The position numbers were made by a program, and so were the translations under genes. From positions 16,698,028 through 16,762,027 of the forward strand of contig OY804589.1 in assembly GCA_963680875.1 (NCBI GenBank): DNA of 64,000 nt. The letters run 5' to 3'. Below the pieces are notes generated by a model that was given only the letters and a program-made list of their open reading frames with translations, had not been told where the DNA came from and did no database searches. The stretch's first letter is position 1. Every line of letters begins with the position of its first letter. The stretch comes from Bathymodiolus brooksi (taxonomy: Eukaryota > Mollusca > Bivalvia > Mytilida > Modiolidae). Positions 36,690 through 47,671 of the stretch are shown one piece after another.

Positions 36690-36990
36690 ACTGACAAAAT
36701 TTATTAGCTGGATATACTTATATTTTAAATTTACAGTATCAACTCCTAAATAATCTAACTGTTTTCTACACTGTTATTTAGTATTGAAATTTACAGTTCC
36801 TAAGTCATGTAATTATCATTAAAACTAAGATTCTCCTCCCACTGACAGAGTCGACCTTCATCCAATTTTGCTATCCTGCTTAAGACATTTGTTCTTATCC
36901 TTCCTAAAATTTTAAATTATTTAAGCTCTCCAATCTGTTGACTATTAGCGAACCTGATCAGCGATATTCCAGAAACACACATATACATGT
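36690..36990 (+). mobile_element. Interspersed repeat with CGATATTCCAGAAACAC end
   Basis: AGGTTCTCCTCCCTCAG-like start and TTTTGCTATCCTGCTTAAGA, then GCGATATTCCAGAAACACAC. Paralogous to 19,960-20,190. Confidence 0.5.
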
Positions 36991-37243
36991 CCCTCACTTT
37001 CCTGTCAAGGTAGAGGACATGATAGAGATAAATAATTTACACAGTCACTTGCAACATTTTAAAAACCATATCGTGTTTACCTAACTTAATTGGGGCAGCT
37101 CGGACAGTCCTAACCCCTGGTCATGGAAAAGTGTCTGGAAACGTTAACTCTTGGGGTGAGCACAGAGGCGTCGTAGTGTTAAGCTCAGTTGAAAGTAATA
37201 ATACAAAATTGACAAACATAAAGGTAAGCGGCGAACGGTTTGG

Positions 37244-37815
37244 TTTAGTTGATGGTGCGTAACACCACTTTCACACAATATTTCAGTTATATCGTGTCGG
37301 TCTGCTTTATTGCAGGAGTAATCCTTAGTACCCGGATAAAACCACCAACCTGTCGCATGGTACTGACCAACTTTATCACATAATGCTGTATAGAGTACAC
37401 CTCACTTGAGTGGGATTCAAACTTACAACGTTAGTGGCGATAGGCACTGATTGAATAGGTAGTTATAAATCCAACTACCATACAATCACGACCACGAGGG
37501 CCCCAACGGCGAACTGTAAAGAAGACTTTCTGACAATGAAATGAAAACAAAAAATATAGGATTAAGAAATTAACAAACAGTATGCATGCAACAACAAATC
37601 TACTTTTATTTGAGAGGATCGGTTTTATTAGTGGAGGAAACCAGAGTAACCAAAGAAAACCACTGACCTGCCGCAAGTCACTGACAAACGTTATCACATA
37701 ATATGTTGTATGCACTACACCTCTCATGGGTGGGATCCGAACTCCCAACTTTAATGGCGATAGGCACTGATTGCATAGATAGTTGTAAATCCAACTACCA
37801 TGTTATCACGACGGT
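37244..37815 (-). mobile_element. Two SINE family A copies, minus strand
   Basis: 37,244-37,502 is full length; 37,618-37,815 lacks its 3-prime end. Both have the box B-like word (GTGGGATTCAAACTTAC / GTGGGATCCGAACTCCC on plus). Confidence 0.7.
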
Positions 37816-38029
37816 CTCTTCTGGAAGCAATTACAAATAGTTAATTAAGTATAAGATCCTATACTGCTTAAACGTTTGTGTTATTAAGCAACACGAACTT
37901 CTCCTCTGACAAAAGTAAATTTAATAAATACGTTATAGTCTGATAGTTTTAAAGACTACAAGAAACAACAATTAGAAATCTAGCTGAACTGTAGCTGTAT
38001 TGTATCTGTATCTGTGTCTTTACAGTGCA

Positions 38030-38349
38030 GGAACTGATAGCGGATATGCATGCACTGGAGGAGAGCGGTTGGAATAGTCCAACTGTTGGAGGGCACTATT
38101 AAAGCCCTCTACTGTCTTTGCGCACACTACGCTGTCCTCAAGGTGGTTCCAATCGACTATAGTCTTTGAAAAGAATGATTTTTTCCGGATGTTTGTCTTA
38201 CATTGGATGAGTTTGAAGGCTCTAGAGTTGTTCACTGTTTGTCGATCTATTATATTTGAGGTTTCAAATCCTTCGTATTGTGTGGTTTTCCTCTTTCTTT
38301 TGTTCCTTATTTCTTTTAAATAATCTTCTGGTGCGATGGCAGGCACCAC
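38030..38349 (-). mobile_element. LINE 3-prime fragment, minus strand
   Basis: A 109-codon frame reads RKRKTTQYEGFETSNIIDRQ..., then KKSFFSKTIVDWNHLEDSVV, again the C-terminal signature of CR1/Jockey-type RT polyproteins. It is 5-prime truncated and lies in the mucin intron between exons 5 and 6. Confidence 0.68.
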
Positions 38350-38483
38350 TCCCTCAACCTATTATCTTTTCCTCATCGATTTACGCTTCTGTTTACCCCT
38401 TTGGTATATTCTAATTTTTCCTACACATAAACTTGTGTTATATTAATTTATCAAATAAACTAAAATTTGTTACATGATCCTCA

Positions 38484-38652
38484 GTGTCGTACAGATAACT
38501 TGTATATCCACAAATCTGAATTTTGATTGACATTTGCTATTTTGGTAGATTTTTTATACATGTTTTCAATATGTTCAATACGCCCTGACCTGACATTTAA
38601 GCTGCAACTGCTATTATATATTTTTATTTTATATGTCAATTGTACCTTTAGT
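38484..38652 (-). CDS. Probable remainder of SEA-like domain (exon 5, boundaries unresolved)
   Basis: Just downstream of exon 4 an open stretch reads LKVQLTYKIKIYNSS, then RSGRIEHIENMYKKSTKIAN and SDLWIYKLSV before TGA at 38,481. By eye it resembles the last strands and helix of SEA domains, and it brings the domain to the usual ~110 residues. How it joins exon 4 is unclear. GT and AG sites bracket only 25 nt (38,653-38,677) and keep frame, but that is too short for a normal animal intron. A small indel in a continuous exon, or a ~70-nt intron ending at a later AG, are alternatives. No strong donor is visible; GTACGA after YKLS (phase 0) is the best candidate. Confidence 0.42.
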
Positions 38653-38677
38653 CTAATTATTATGAAATGAAAAATAC

Positions 38678-38736
38678 CTGAACTTGTAAACTCTGACACT
38701 CACAAAACTGGTCATATTTTCATAAACACCTGTCAA
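38678..38736 (-). CDS. Mucin exon 4: middle of SEA-like domain
   Basis: The acceptor TTTTTCACATTGTAG gives a phase-0 exon reading LTGVYENMTSFVSVRVYKF, then AG before a GTATTT donor (phase 2). It continues the helix and next strand of a SEA domain: 'l..vy......f..v.v..f' is the usual pattern just before the GS cleavage loop. Its start phase matches exon 3. A tyrosine-recombinase element and a LINE fragment occupy the intron between exons 3 and 4. Confidence 0.68.
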
Positions 38737-38796
38737 CTACAATGTGAAAAAGAGAGATTACATATGGATCACGTGGATAACATACATGTAATTACT

Positions 38797-41184
38797 ATAT
38801 ATCTTACCTCCTACAAATTTCTAGGAATGCAATTGGTTTAACGACGTCACGTGGAAGGGTGTATATTCAATACATGGCGACCGGTAGCAGTGTATAAGCT
38901 TTCCCCTACCACAGGTTTTCAGAAATCATCATAGCGACGAACGTCAGCAGACGTTTCGCTGAGACAACAGAAGAAGAAAATCAAACAAAATGCCTCAAAT
39001 TAAATGCTGTTGACAACACATTGAAAGCAAATAAGAAAAGTGCAAACATACTACGGGAGTACCTAAAGGAAAAACATCAGGACAGTTTATTTGAGAACTA
39101 TGACATTGTGAGATTGAACGAGATGCTTGCTCACTTCTAAATGGACTTGAGAAAACCAGATGGAGGAAGGTACAAGGCTACCTCTTTTGAATATATTCGC
39201 CACGGCATAAATAGATACATAACATCGCCACCGCAATATACGGAATTTGACATTATAACAGATTCAGATTTCACTGATGCCAGCACTATTTTCCGGGCAG
39301 TTATGTCGGAGATCAAACGAATGGGGCTGGCAGAAATTGATCATCACCCAGTAATTAATGAGCCTGACAGGCGTACACTATATACATCCATATTTATGTG
39401 TACAAACACACCTTCAGGACTGGCAGATAAAGTCCAATATGACATCAGAATGTATTTCTTCCGTGGAGGAATGGAAAATATGCACCAGATGACAAAGTCA
39501 AACTTTGCTGTACAAGTCGACCCTAAGATTGGGATGAAATACGTTTTCAAAACGACAGATGAAATGACAAAGAATCATCGGGAGAATGAAAAGGAATATT
39601 CCTCTGGAGTAATGCCAGAATCTCCAGGTAAAGTGTTTTAGGCATAGCAAAATGTATCTGTGCTTTTTTCGTTACCTACCTACCTGTACACTATTTTGTA
39701 GTCATATACTGCTCACATGTTTTCGTCCCTGTATTTGCCTAGACTACAAACAGCTACTTTTGTTAAGGAACATTTATACCGGGAACACTGGTATTATTTT
39801 TCCGTTCTCAATATAAAAAAAAAGAGTTGGACGTACATATTGTTGTTCACAGATTTCTTTAAATGAAAATGAGTGCACATCTAATTGAGCATGTTGAGCA
39901 CACACACAAAGAATAATGTTGCACCACCATATAATTCATTTGATCTGTTATTTAAATAGATTTACATGTACATACAACACATCTTACATTTTTGTATTTA
40001 TTATACATGCTATATCAGTTGATAACATTTTGTCGTACATACATGTACATGTATTTGTTGTACACATATGTATATTTAACAATGTACTGTTCACTTCCAA
40101 GGTCCCCGTATTGTCCAGTGATGTCCTTTCAAAACTACGTACGAAAGCTGCATCCGTCAAATGAAAGATTGTGGCAAAGACCTCTTGATAGCTTCTCTGA
40201 AAACAGTCCAGTGTGGTATTGTAATTCAGGTGTGGGAGAGAAAACCCTCAGTAGATTCATGTCGAGACTAAGTAAAAGCTGTGGTCTGTCACTAATTTAC
40301 ACTAATCACTCAATGCGTGCCACTGGGGCAACAATTCTGTCCAAAAACATGCATGGAACAGCACAGATTATGGCAGTAACTGGCCACAAGTCCGTTCAGT
40401 CATTAACCACGTATCAACGAGTTGACACAGAAGACAAAATCAAAATGGGCCAAACCCTTACCCAGAATGTTACCTTCCACCGAAAAACTAGCTAGTACAG
40501 CACCACCTACACATCAAGAAGGAACTTCACGAGTTTTACTACCTTCTGGTACTATTGTGCAAGATCTAGTCCCAGTCAGAACAAATCACAGTGTGCAGAA
40601 TGTACCCACTGGATCATCGTTCACTGATAATATGCAGGGTGTTAATCTGGAGGAGATACTGAGTAATTTTCCAGGAAATGTACAAAATAATACATGTAAT
40701 AACACACAATGCAATCATAATACATTTACAAGTCCACAAATTGTTTATGGAAATGTGACCATCATTCATAACCTGACAGTAAATAAGCCGTAAATACTGA
40801 ATTTTCAGTTTCATGAATTGAAGGAAACGTTCTGAAATTTTGTGATACCTTAAAAATCACTTTTTAATTCTTGAATTGTTTTGCAATAATCTGACATTTA
40901 GCAAACCGTAAATGTTAAATTTTCATTTCAACTTTCTGTGATACTTTATAAAACTTTTTAATTGCTATTTTTTTATTGTTATTGTTATTATATTGTTTAT
41001 AAACAGTTTTAATCTTTACTGAATTTATTTATATATGCATTGTGTTATATGAGATGCATTATTGGAACATATGAAAACAACCAGATATTTTAATCGAACA
41101 AATTTGAATTTCACATACAAAAAGCAATACAATTTATTCAGGAGGTTGTATATGTAAAATCTAAAGGCAGGAGGTAAGATATAT
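38797..41184. mobile_element. Recombinase element bounded by 16-bp inverted repeats
   Basis: ATATATCTTACCTCCT at 38,797-38,812 is exactly the reverse complement of AGGAGGTAAGATATAT at 41,169-41,184, and the two flank the tyrosine-recombinase gene. They could be element ends. Classical Cryptons lack terminal inverted repeats, so the assignment is tentative. Confidence 0.45.
38930..40793 (+). pseudogene. Tyrosine recombinase of Crypton/KIAA1958-like element, decayed
   Basis: Part 1 (38,930-39,627) reads RRFAETTEEEN..., SANILREYLKEKHQD, an in-frame TAA at 39,138, then a stretch ending SFEYIRHGINRYI and a domain with the first catalytic Arg (FFRGGMENM) and KNHREN. Part 2 (40,102-40,495) reads SPYCPVMSFQNYV and has H-x2-R (NHSMR) and GHKSVQSLTTYQR, giving the full R/HxxR/H/Y set of tyrosine recombinases. 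Between them an AG|GTAAAG donor and an AAG acceptor suggest an intron, but phases differ by one. A C-terminal stretch continues in another frame to 40,793. One stop and two shifts mark it as decayed. It is related to the domain in vertebrate KIAA1958/ZMYM-type proteins, by recollection of the family. Confidence 0.75.
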
Positions 41185-41189
41185 TCGTT

Positions 41190-41302
41190 ACATAGTGTGT
41201 AGGTGACCTAATACGGTATTTACGCGGTCAGTAAATTCCATATGGAATTTACTGACCGCGTATTTACCATATTAGCTCAACTACACACTGTGTAACTGAT
41301 AC
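41190..41302. repeat. Palindrome with 42-bp perfect core
   Basis: 41,221-41,262 is a perfect inverted repeat centred on CCATATGG. Imperfect arms extend it to about 41,190 and 41,302 (TAGTGTGTAGG against CTACACACTGTG). It abuts the right inverted repeat of the recombinase element and may be part of it or a separate foldback insertion. Confidence 0.75.
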
Positions 41303-41669
41303 TATTCGCATTATATGCCACTTATATGAGATTGCGTTCGTCTTAGAACAGCGCTATGCATGTTAAAGACATGGTACATATACATGTATTTATCTTGAAC
41401 AGATTAGTTCCGTTAATTGAACTACAAAAATAGTATAGTGTATGAACAACACACCGTTGCCGCCACCTGATAAAATTGGATTTACAATACACTTTAACAT
41501 CAATAATTATTTTGTTTGCCAGTTCCTTAAAATGGACGACTATTCGATGTTTAAACATAGTTGAATAATTACAAGAACAATGTACCTTGTAAAAAACAAA
41601 ACAAAGCAACAACAACAACAACATCAACAAAACAAAACAAGAACCAAAATAAAAGAAAAAAAATTAGCC

Positions 41670-41690
41670 CCCCCCCCCCCCCCCCCTCCG
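41670..41690. repeat. Poly-C tract
   Basis: About 18-20 C residues in an A/C-rich low-complexity stretch (41,575-41,775) within the mucin intron between exons 3 and 4. Confidence 0.95.
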
Positions 41691-42049
41691 CTACAACAAA
41701 AAACAAAAAACATACAAACAAACAAAACAAGCAGAGTAAATCAGCAAATAAACGAAATAAAAAAAAATCAGAAAGTCATATCAAAAGAAGGATTATATAC
41801 AGGTGTATTCGTTCTGCATATTCTGATCGGACTGGATACGATATACAAATGTGTCAGAATTTTTATTGTTGTTCTTCATAATAATATCTTTTTAAAGTCT
41901 TATATTTCAGGAATCACTGTATTTTATTTTAAGAGTTGGCGGTGTCAACTGGGGATTTACTGGAATCCGGATAGGAACTCGGCCAATACGATCAAAAATC
42001 AACATTAACTGAGTAATTCCGAATGTACTTTGAGCACGTAGAGTTGTTA

Positions 42050-42450
42050 TTACAGACATTCAGTTACCAACATACTTAAGGATTTAAAATTATCATCATT
42101 GGAAATCAGACGAAAAACTAAAAGGCTATGCTTATTTCACAAACCTTTTCATCTTCAGGTAGCGATAAATATACCAGTTTATATACAACAACAATACAGG
42201 ACAACCAGGAAATATCACCCACGGGAATTCAGAAATGTACAAACATCCAGTAACACTTATACATGCAGCTTCTTTCCTCTGATCATCAAGGACTGGAATA
42301 GTTTACCCTCAAAGTTGTTGAATATAGATGATATGGGGGCATTCAAGAACAGCCTCACATCACATCATATTAAACAGACTAACACGCAATATACACTGAT
42401 TCTAAATTGCACATGTACATATGTTTTTAATGAGCACCATATTGGATAAC
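42050..42450 (+). mobile_element. LINE 3-prime fragment (end of RT ORF)
   Basis: The frame from about 42,050 reads SSLEIRRKTKRLCLFHK, then TCSFFPLIIKDWNSLPSKLL, which is the conserved C-terminal end of CR1/Jockey-like RT polyproteins ('R...RL.lfyK', 'SFFp.ti.dWNsLP'). Only the last ~130 codons remain, as expected for a 5-prime-truncated insertion. It is a different family from the 43-46 kb LINE and lies close to mucin exon 3. Confidence 0.7.
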
Positions 42451-42578
42451 AGAACATGACATACTTGCGTGATGAGTCTTAGACCCTTTGCAATTCAACA
42501 ATGTAGATGTAGATTAAGATGGTAGTCAATATTAACATAATATTATTTCTAGTTGTTTTATCATTTCCCAATACTTAC

Positions 42579-42691
42579 CGCAGTCTCTACTTTCTTCTTA
42601 AGCTCCTTGAACTTGGATGAATGAGTATTATTCAATTCGGTTTCATATGTTTTGTTTAAGGAAATTGTCAGCTTTATAGGAACAATTACAC
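42579..42691 (-). CDS. Mucin exon 3: start of SEA-like domain
   Basis: The acceptor is a good polypyrimidine tract ending GTTCTGTTTTAG and the donor is GCG|GTAAGT. Entering in phase 1 from exon 2, the exon reads GVIVPIKLTISLNKTYETEL, then ends KFKELKKKVETA in phase 0. The beta-strand, then 'N..ls..f..l...v...' helix pattern resembles the first half of SEA domains, for example that of MUC1. SEA modules sit next to the membrane in mucins and often self-cleave. The length of 113 nt exactly fits phase 1 to phase 0. Confidence 0.78.
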
Positions 42692-43240
42692 CTAAAACAG
42701 AACAAAGATTCTACATCTTAACAGGACATATATTAGCAAAATATTGCCTCAGCAAGCCATTTTACCTTCATATAAAGAATACACACAAACCAGCATAACA
42801 CACTTCGAAAAAATAGAATATACAAATGTACGTAAGCAAATTATAATTCAAAAAGCACAGAGAATGTGATTAAATATTGACAGGATGTCATCTGTTTAAT
42901 CAATATTTTTATGGTTCGTGTATGAAATACAATAAATTATTATACAGCTATAATTTTAATCCAATCAAAATGTATGCGCATGCCCGAGAAGATCAGTGGC
43001 GATTTAAAACCAGCGCAAATTTTCTAAGAAAATATTAAAATTCTGGATAACTAAAGAACTTGAAATCACTGTGCTTGATGAGGAAACGTGTAGAAACGAC
43101 TTATTATCTGTGCAAATTGTGTGAAAACATTTTAATAGTTAATTATTTGAGTTTTATTTTATACGTATGCAGTTCGAAACTTTAAATACTGACTAACGAT
43201 ACTTCCGGTGTTGATGTAAACACATTATCAGCTGTTCAGA

Positions 43241-46200
43241 ATGCTGTTTTATCGAGTATTTGTTTTACTACTGTCTGCCCATTTTTATCAACAATATGAA
43301 CAGATCAGAAATCCAAATTTGTTTATAGTGTCAACGAATAATTACAGTCGAGATTTCACACTTAACAAGCTGTCTGTAAGTGCATATGAGGTAACATTTG
43401 CCAATGACCTATATATTGACATTTTTACCACACATTTCTACCACTTAAAACACAGCAGGATAGTTCCACTCTCAATCCCTGTTGAGTTTAAGCAAAGACA
43501 CCATAGACTTCTACTTATCTTGATACTCAGTGGTGACATTTCGGTAAATCCTGGACCACCCAAACATCCATGCGGCTATTGCTATAAGCCAGTTGCGAAA
43601 AATCATCGTGCTGTATTGTGCGAGGCCTGCAACTACTGGAGCCACATTAAATGTGCTAAGGTTTCACCAACCGAGTATATATCGTTGAGTAATTCTGATG
43701 AGCCATGGCTATGCGGTGAATGCAACTCCTTCAAATTCACCGATTCATTTTTTGACAATTCGTTACAAAATGCAGATATAAGCTCTCTGTCGTTATCTTC
43801 AGAAGGTTCAAATATTAACATTTTCACCGAACTAATAGATGCCAGAAAGAAACATACGAAAAACTTTCTAATTTGTCACCTGAATATAAACAGTATGAGA
43901 TACAAATATGATGAAATCAAAGATATTTTATTAGATAAAGTTGTTGAATGTCTCATAATATCAGAAACTAAATTAGATTCATCTTTTAAAGATTCCATAT
44001 TTGAGGTTGATGGCTACAAACTTCAGCGGAGAGACCGTACTGACCACGGAGGGGGCATAGCTACTTTCATGCGTGCCGACATACCAGCACGGAGACGTTT
44101 TGACATTGAATGTAAGACTCTTGAAAATATTGTGTATGAAGTTACTCTTGATAAAACCAAATGGTTAATATATGCTATTTATAGACCTCCATCAATGGCT
44201 AATGATATTTTCACTAACCATATGAACATTTTATTAGATAAAGGTTCTACATTTATAGAAAATTACATGGTTATTGGTGATCTTAACTATGATATTTTGA
44301 CTGCTGATAAATCGCAGGTACTTGATGATTTATGTGATATTTTTGATTTAACAAATATTGTTAAAAATCCTACATGTTTTATGAGAGGATGTGAACCACC
44401 ATTAGTAGATGTTATACTTACTAATAAAAACAATCTTTGTTTTAAGACACTTAATTTTAATACTGGAGTCAGTGATTGTCATCATATGATATCGACATTT
44501 ATTAAAGGTAATACACCAAATTGTGTAAACAGCAAGATACAATATAGAAGTTTTAAAGATTTTGATGTTAATAAATATATTAGTGATCTAGATAATACTG
44601 TTTATCTACATGATTCTAGTGAGTGTGTAGATGATATAAACACTATGTATAATGATTTTGAAACTAAAGTCTCGCAGGTCATTGATCATCATGCACCCAT
44701 AAAGTATAGATACCCTCGAAAAAACTCAGTACCGTATATGAACAGAGAGCTGAGAAAAGCCATATACAAAAAACAAATGCTACGATCGAAATTTGAGAAA
44801 TACAAAACAACTAAAACCTGGGAAGCATACAGAAAACAAAGAAATCTTGTTACCAAGCTAAAAAGAAAATCTATTAACACATATTTTCAAGAAAGATGTA
44901 CTGGTGGACAAAAATCTAAACATTTTTACACCACAGTCAAACCATTTCTATCAAAAAAATCTACAGGTAGTCAACAGAAAATTGTACTAGTAGAAAATGA
45001 TAAGATTGTGAACAACACTAAAGATATATGTGATACCTTTAACACCTTTTTTGTAAATGTTGCAAATGACATTGGCAAAGATGTTATTTTTGATGGAAAT
45101 AGTCACCCTAGTATATTGAAAATTAAGAACAATACACAACATAATACACAGTTTGATTTTAAACCTACAGATGTTGACACTATAAACAAAGTGGTTAGCA
45201 AAATAAACATCAAGAAAGCTACTGGTGTAGATCAGATCTCATCTAAACTTTTACGTGCTGGTGCACCTGTACTTAACAAGCATATAACAACACTTGTTAA
45301 TAACACTATCAAAACCAGTGTTTTTCCAACCAGGTTAAAAGAAGCTCAGGTTGTTCCACTACATAAAAAAATGACCCTTTAGACAAAAAGAACTACCGGC
45401 CAGTTAGCATCTTGCCCACAATTTCTAAAGTTTATGAAATGGTTTTATCTGACCAACTAACTGATTTATTTGAAAATATGTTTCATACGTTTTCATGCGC
45501 TTTTAGAAAGGGTCATGGTTGTCAGACAACTTTGCTGAGACTCCTTGAAGATTGGAAAACAGCTCTAGATAAAAATCAGTATGTGGCAGCAATTCTTATG
45601 GATCTTTCGAAGGCTTTTGACTGTCTGCCACATGACATTCTCCTTTGTAAGCTGTCTGCATACGGCCTATCTCCAAAATCTGTGGAATTACTTAGAAATT
45701 ATTTAACTGGTCGTAAACAACAAATCAAACTTCAGGGAGATCTCAGCAGTTGGGCTGATATACAAAAGGGGTACCTCAAGGCTCTATACTTGGCCCCTTG
45801 TTATTTAAATATTTTTATTAACGACATCTTTTATTTTATTGAATATGGTACATTGTATAATTATGCTGACGATAACACCTTGTCTTATGTAAATGATAAT
45901 TATGAGAAATTAATTGATATACTTGAAAAAGAAAGCTCAGTATGGATAGACTGGTTCAATTTCAATTGTATGCAGGCTAATCCAGATAAGTTTCAAGCCA
46001 TTGCAGTTGGCAATAAGACACATGCCAAGACACCAGTATTTAAAATAGAGTCAGCAGAAATTACTTGTGATGAAGTGGTAAAATTACTAGGAATAGATAT
46101 TGATTACCAACTTAATTTCAATTATCATATTAAAAATATATGTCGTGAAGCTTCTCAACAGTTGAATGTTTTAAAGCGCATTGGTTGTTTTCTTTCAAAA

Positions 46201-46702
46201 TTAAATAAATTAACAATTTTTCATACTTTCATTTTGTCTAATTTTAATTTTTGTCCTTTGGCGTGGCATTTTTGCAATAAAAGTAATACCTCTAAATTAG
46301 AAAAAATCCAGGCGAGGGCTTTACGATTTATATACGATGACTATGAGAGCACATATGATGAGTTATTAGAAAAAGCTAAAGTTCCATCTCTGAAAGTTAG
46401 AAGAATGCGTACCATGGCTAATTGAATGTTTTAAGATTTTAAACAAACTTTCACCATCTTGTTTACATGATTTAGTTGTTTTTAAAGATTGTAAATATAA
46501 TTTTAGATATTCCAATATTGTAGATATACCTAGGGTGCGAACATCTACCTACGGTAAGAATAGTTTTAAATATGCAGCAGCTGTTTTATGGAATGACCTA
46601 CCTGATGATTTTAGAAAAATTTCCAATTTTAATCAGTTTAAGAATATTTTAAAATCTTGGAATGGAAATGTATGTAAATGTTCAGTTTGTGCTGACTTTT
46701 AA
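43241..46702 (+). mobile_element. LINE (Jockey/CR1-like) with PHD finger, endonuclease and reverse transcriptase; frameshifted
   Basis: One polyprotein frame runs from ATG 43,241 to TAA 46,702 if four single-base shifts are ignored. Residues 98-106 are GDISVNPGP, a 2A-like motif. Residues 111-161 form a PHD/zinc finger (C-x2-C...C-x2-C...H-x2-C...C-x2-C). An apurinic-type endonuclease follows (HLNINS, SETKLD, IYRPPS, GDLN, SDCHH), then RT with the YADD catalytic motif near 45,86x, and a C-terminus ending CKCSVCADF. The frame is shifted in an A run near 45,370, near 45,77x and 45,80x (compensating each other) and near 46,417. It lies in the mucin intron between exons 2 and 3, on the opposite strand. 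It is close to full length but probably dead as read, unless the shifts are sequence errors. Confidence 0.9.
43536..43562 (+). other. 2A-like recoding motif in LINE ORF
   Basis: The codons spell SGDISVNPGP just before the PHD finger. The known 2A consensus is D(V/I)ExNPGP, with ribosomal skipping between G and P. Here the Glu position is Ser, so activity may be reduced. Confidence 0.6.
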
Positions 46703-47065
46703 ATTTGTTTAAATTTCTACCATCTAGGTCATATCCAGTTTTTATTTGTTGTGCTTATAAAATTTTTATGCTTTGCTCATAATATCAGCTTTTAGTTGTT
46801 CATAGTTTGCTACATTAGCTCTTGGTATGCTTAGCTTATAACATCAGCTTTTAATCTGCTTTTTTGCTTATCTTGTAACTGTTAGTATTTTACATGTAGT
46901 GCTTACTTAGTCTTGTATTTTAGCTGTATGCTGCATGCTTGTTATTTGTTATTTATTCTGTGTCTGTGTATGTCGGTTAAAAGCTCAACAGAGCTTATGT
47001 TGTATGTTGTTTTAACCATGCCGACTCTAAATAAATCTTATTTATTTATATTATTTATTTATTAT
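46703..47065 (+). mobile_element. LINE 3-prime untranslated region and TTATTTA tail
   Basis: After the LINE stop the sequence runs through a T-rich untranslated region to CCGACTCTAAATAAATC followed by short TTATTTA repeats. Such a simple-repeat 3-prime end in place of poly(A) is usual for CR1/Jockey-clade LINEs. Confidence 0.65.
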
Positions 47066-47462
47066 CAAACACACTCATTTAAGACATGTGACCGCACATT
47101 ATTTTCCCCGTATTGTACAACCGGAAGCCGTATTTTTCCGTATTGGAGGTCCCGATAAGTCTGTATTTTTTTCGTATTGTACATTATGTAAGGGAAGTAA
47201 CTCGTTGATTTTTGATATTCAATGTTAAGATTAATCTACAATCAAATTAACTTGTTCGATATTTAACAGTTTGAGGTGGAAAAGAAAGTTGCTTAGATTA
47301 ATTGCTGATCAGTTATTTTGCTGTTGTTAATTCATTTTTAGAGCTTACGAGATCTGTATTGATACAGAACATTTTTCTAACGAAATACTGTTGTGCAGTT
47401 GTTCTATTTAGACTATTAAAAGTTAAGCATACAATTGTTGTTATAATAGTATTGATCATTTC

Positions 47463-47671
47463 AGCTGTATAATAAATAGGTCATTATACAGTGTTATGTA
47501 CAATATGGAAAGATATTGTACTCGTCCGTATTGTATTGAAAATCTGTATTGGACCAGTCGACTGCGGCGTCTCGTCCAATACGGGTTTTCAATACAATAC
47601 AGACTCGTACAATATCTTTACATAGTGTACATAACACTGTATACTAACCTATTATTATTATACAGCTATAA
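47463..47671. repeat. Large palindrome, copy 1
   Basis: AGCTGTATAATAAATAGGTC...TGTACAATATGG pairs with ...TACAGCT on the right; arms ~95 bp around AGTCGACTGCGGCGTCTCG. The flank 47,168-47,460 also matches 49,809-50,110. Confidence 0.85.
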
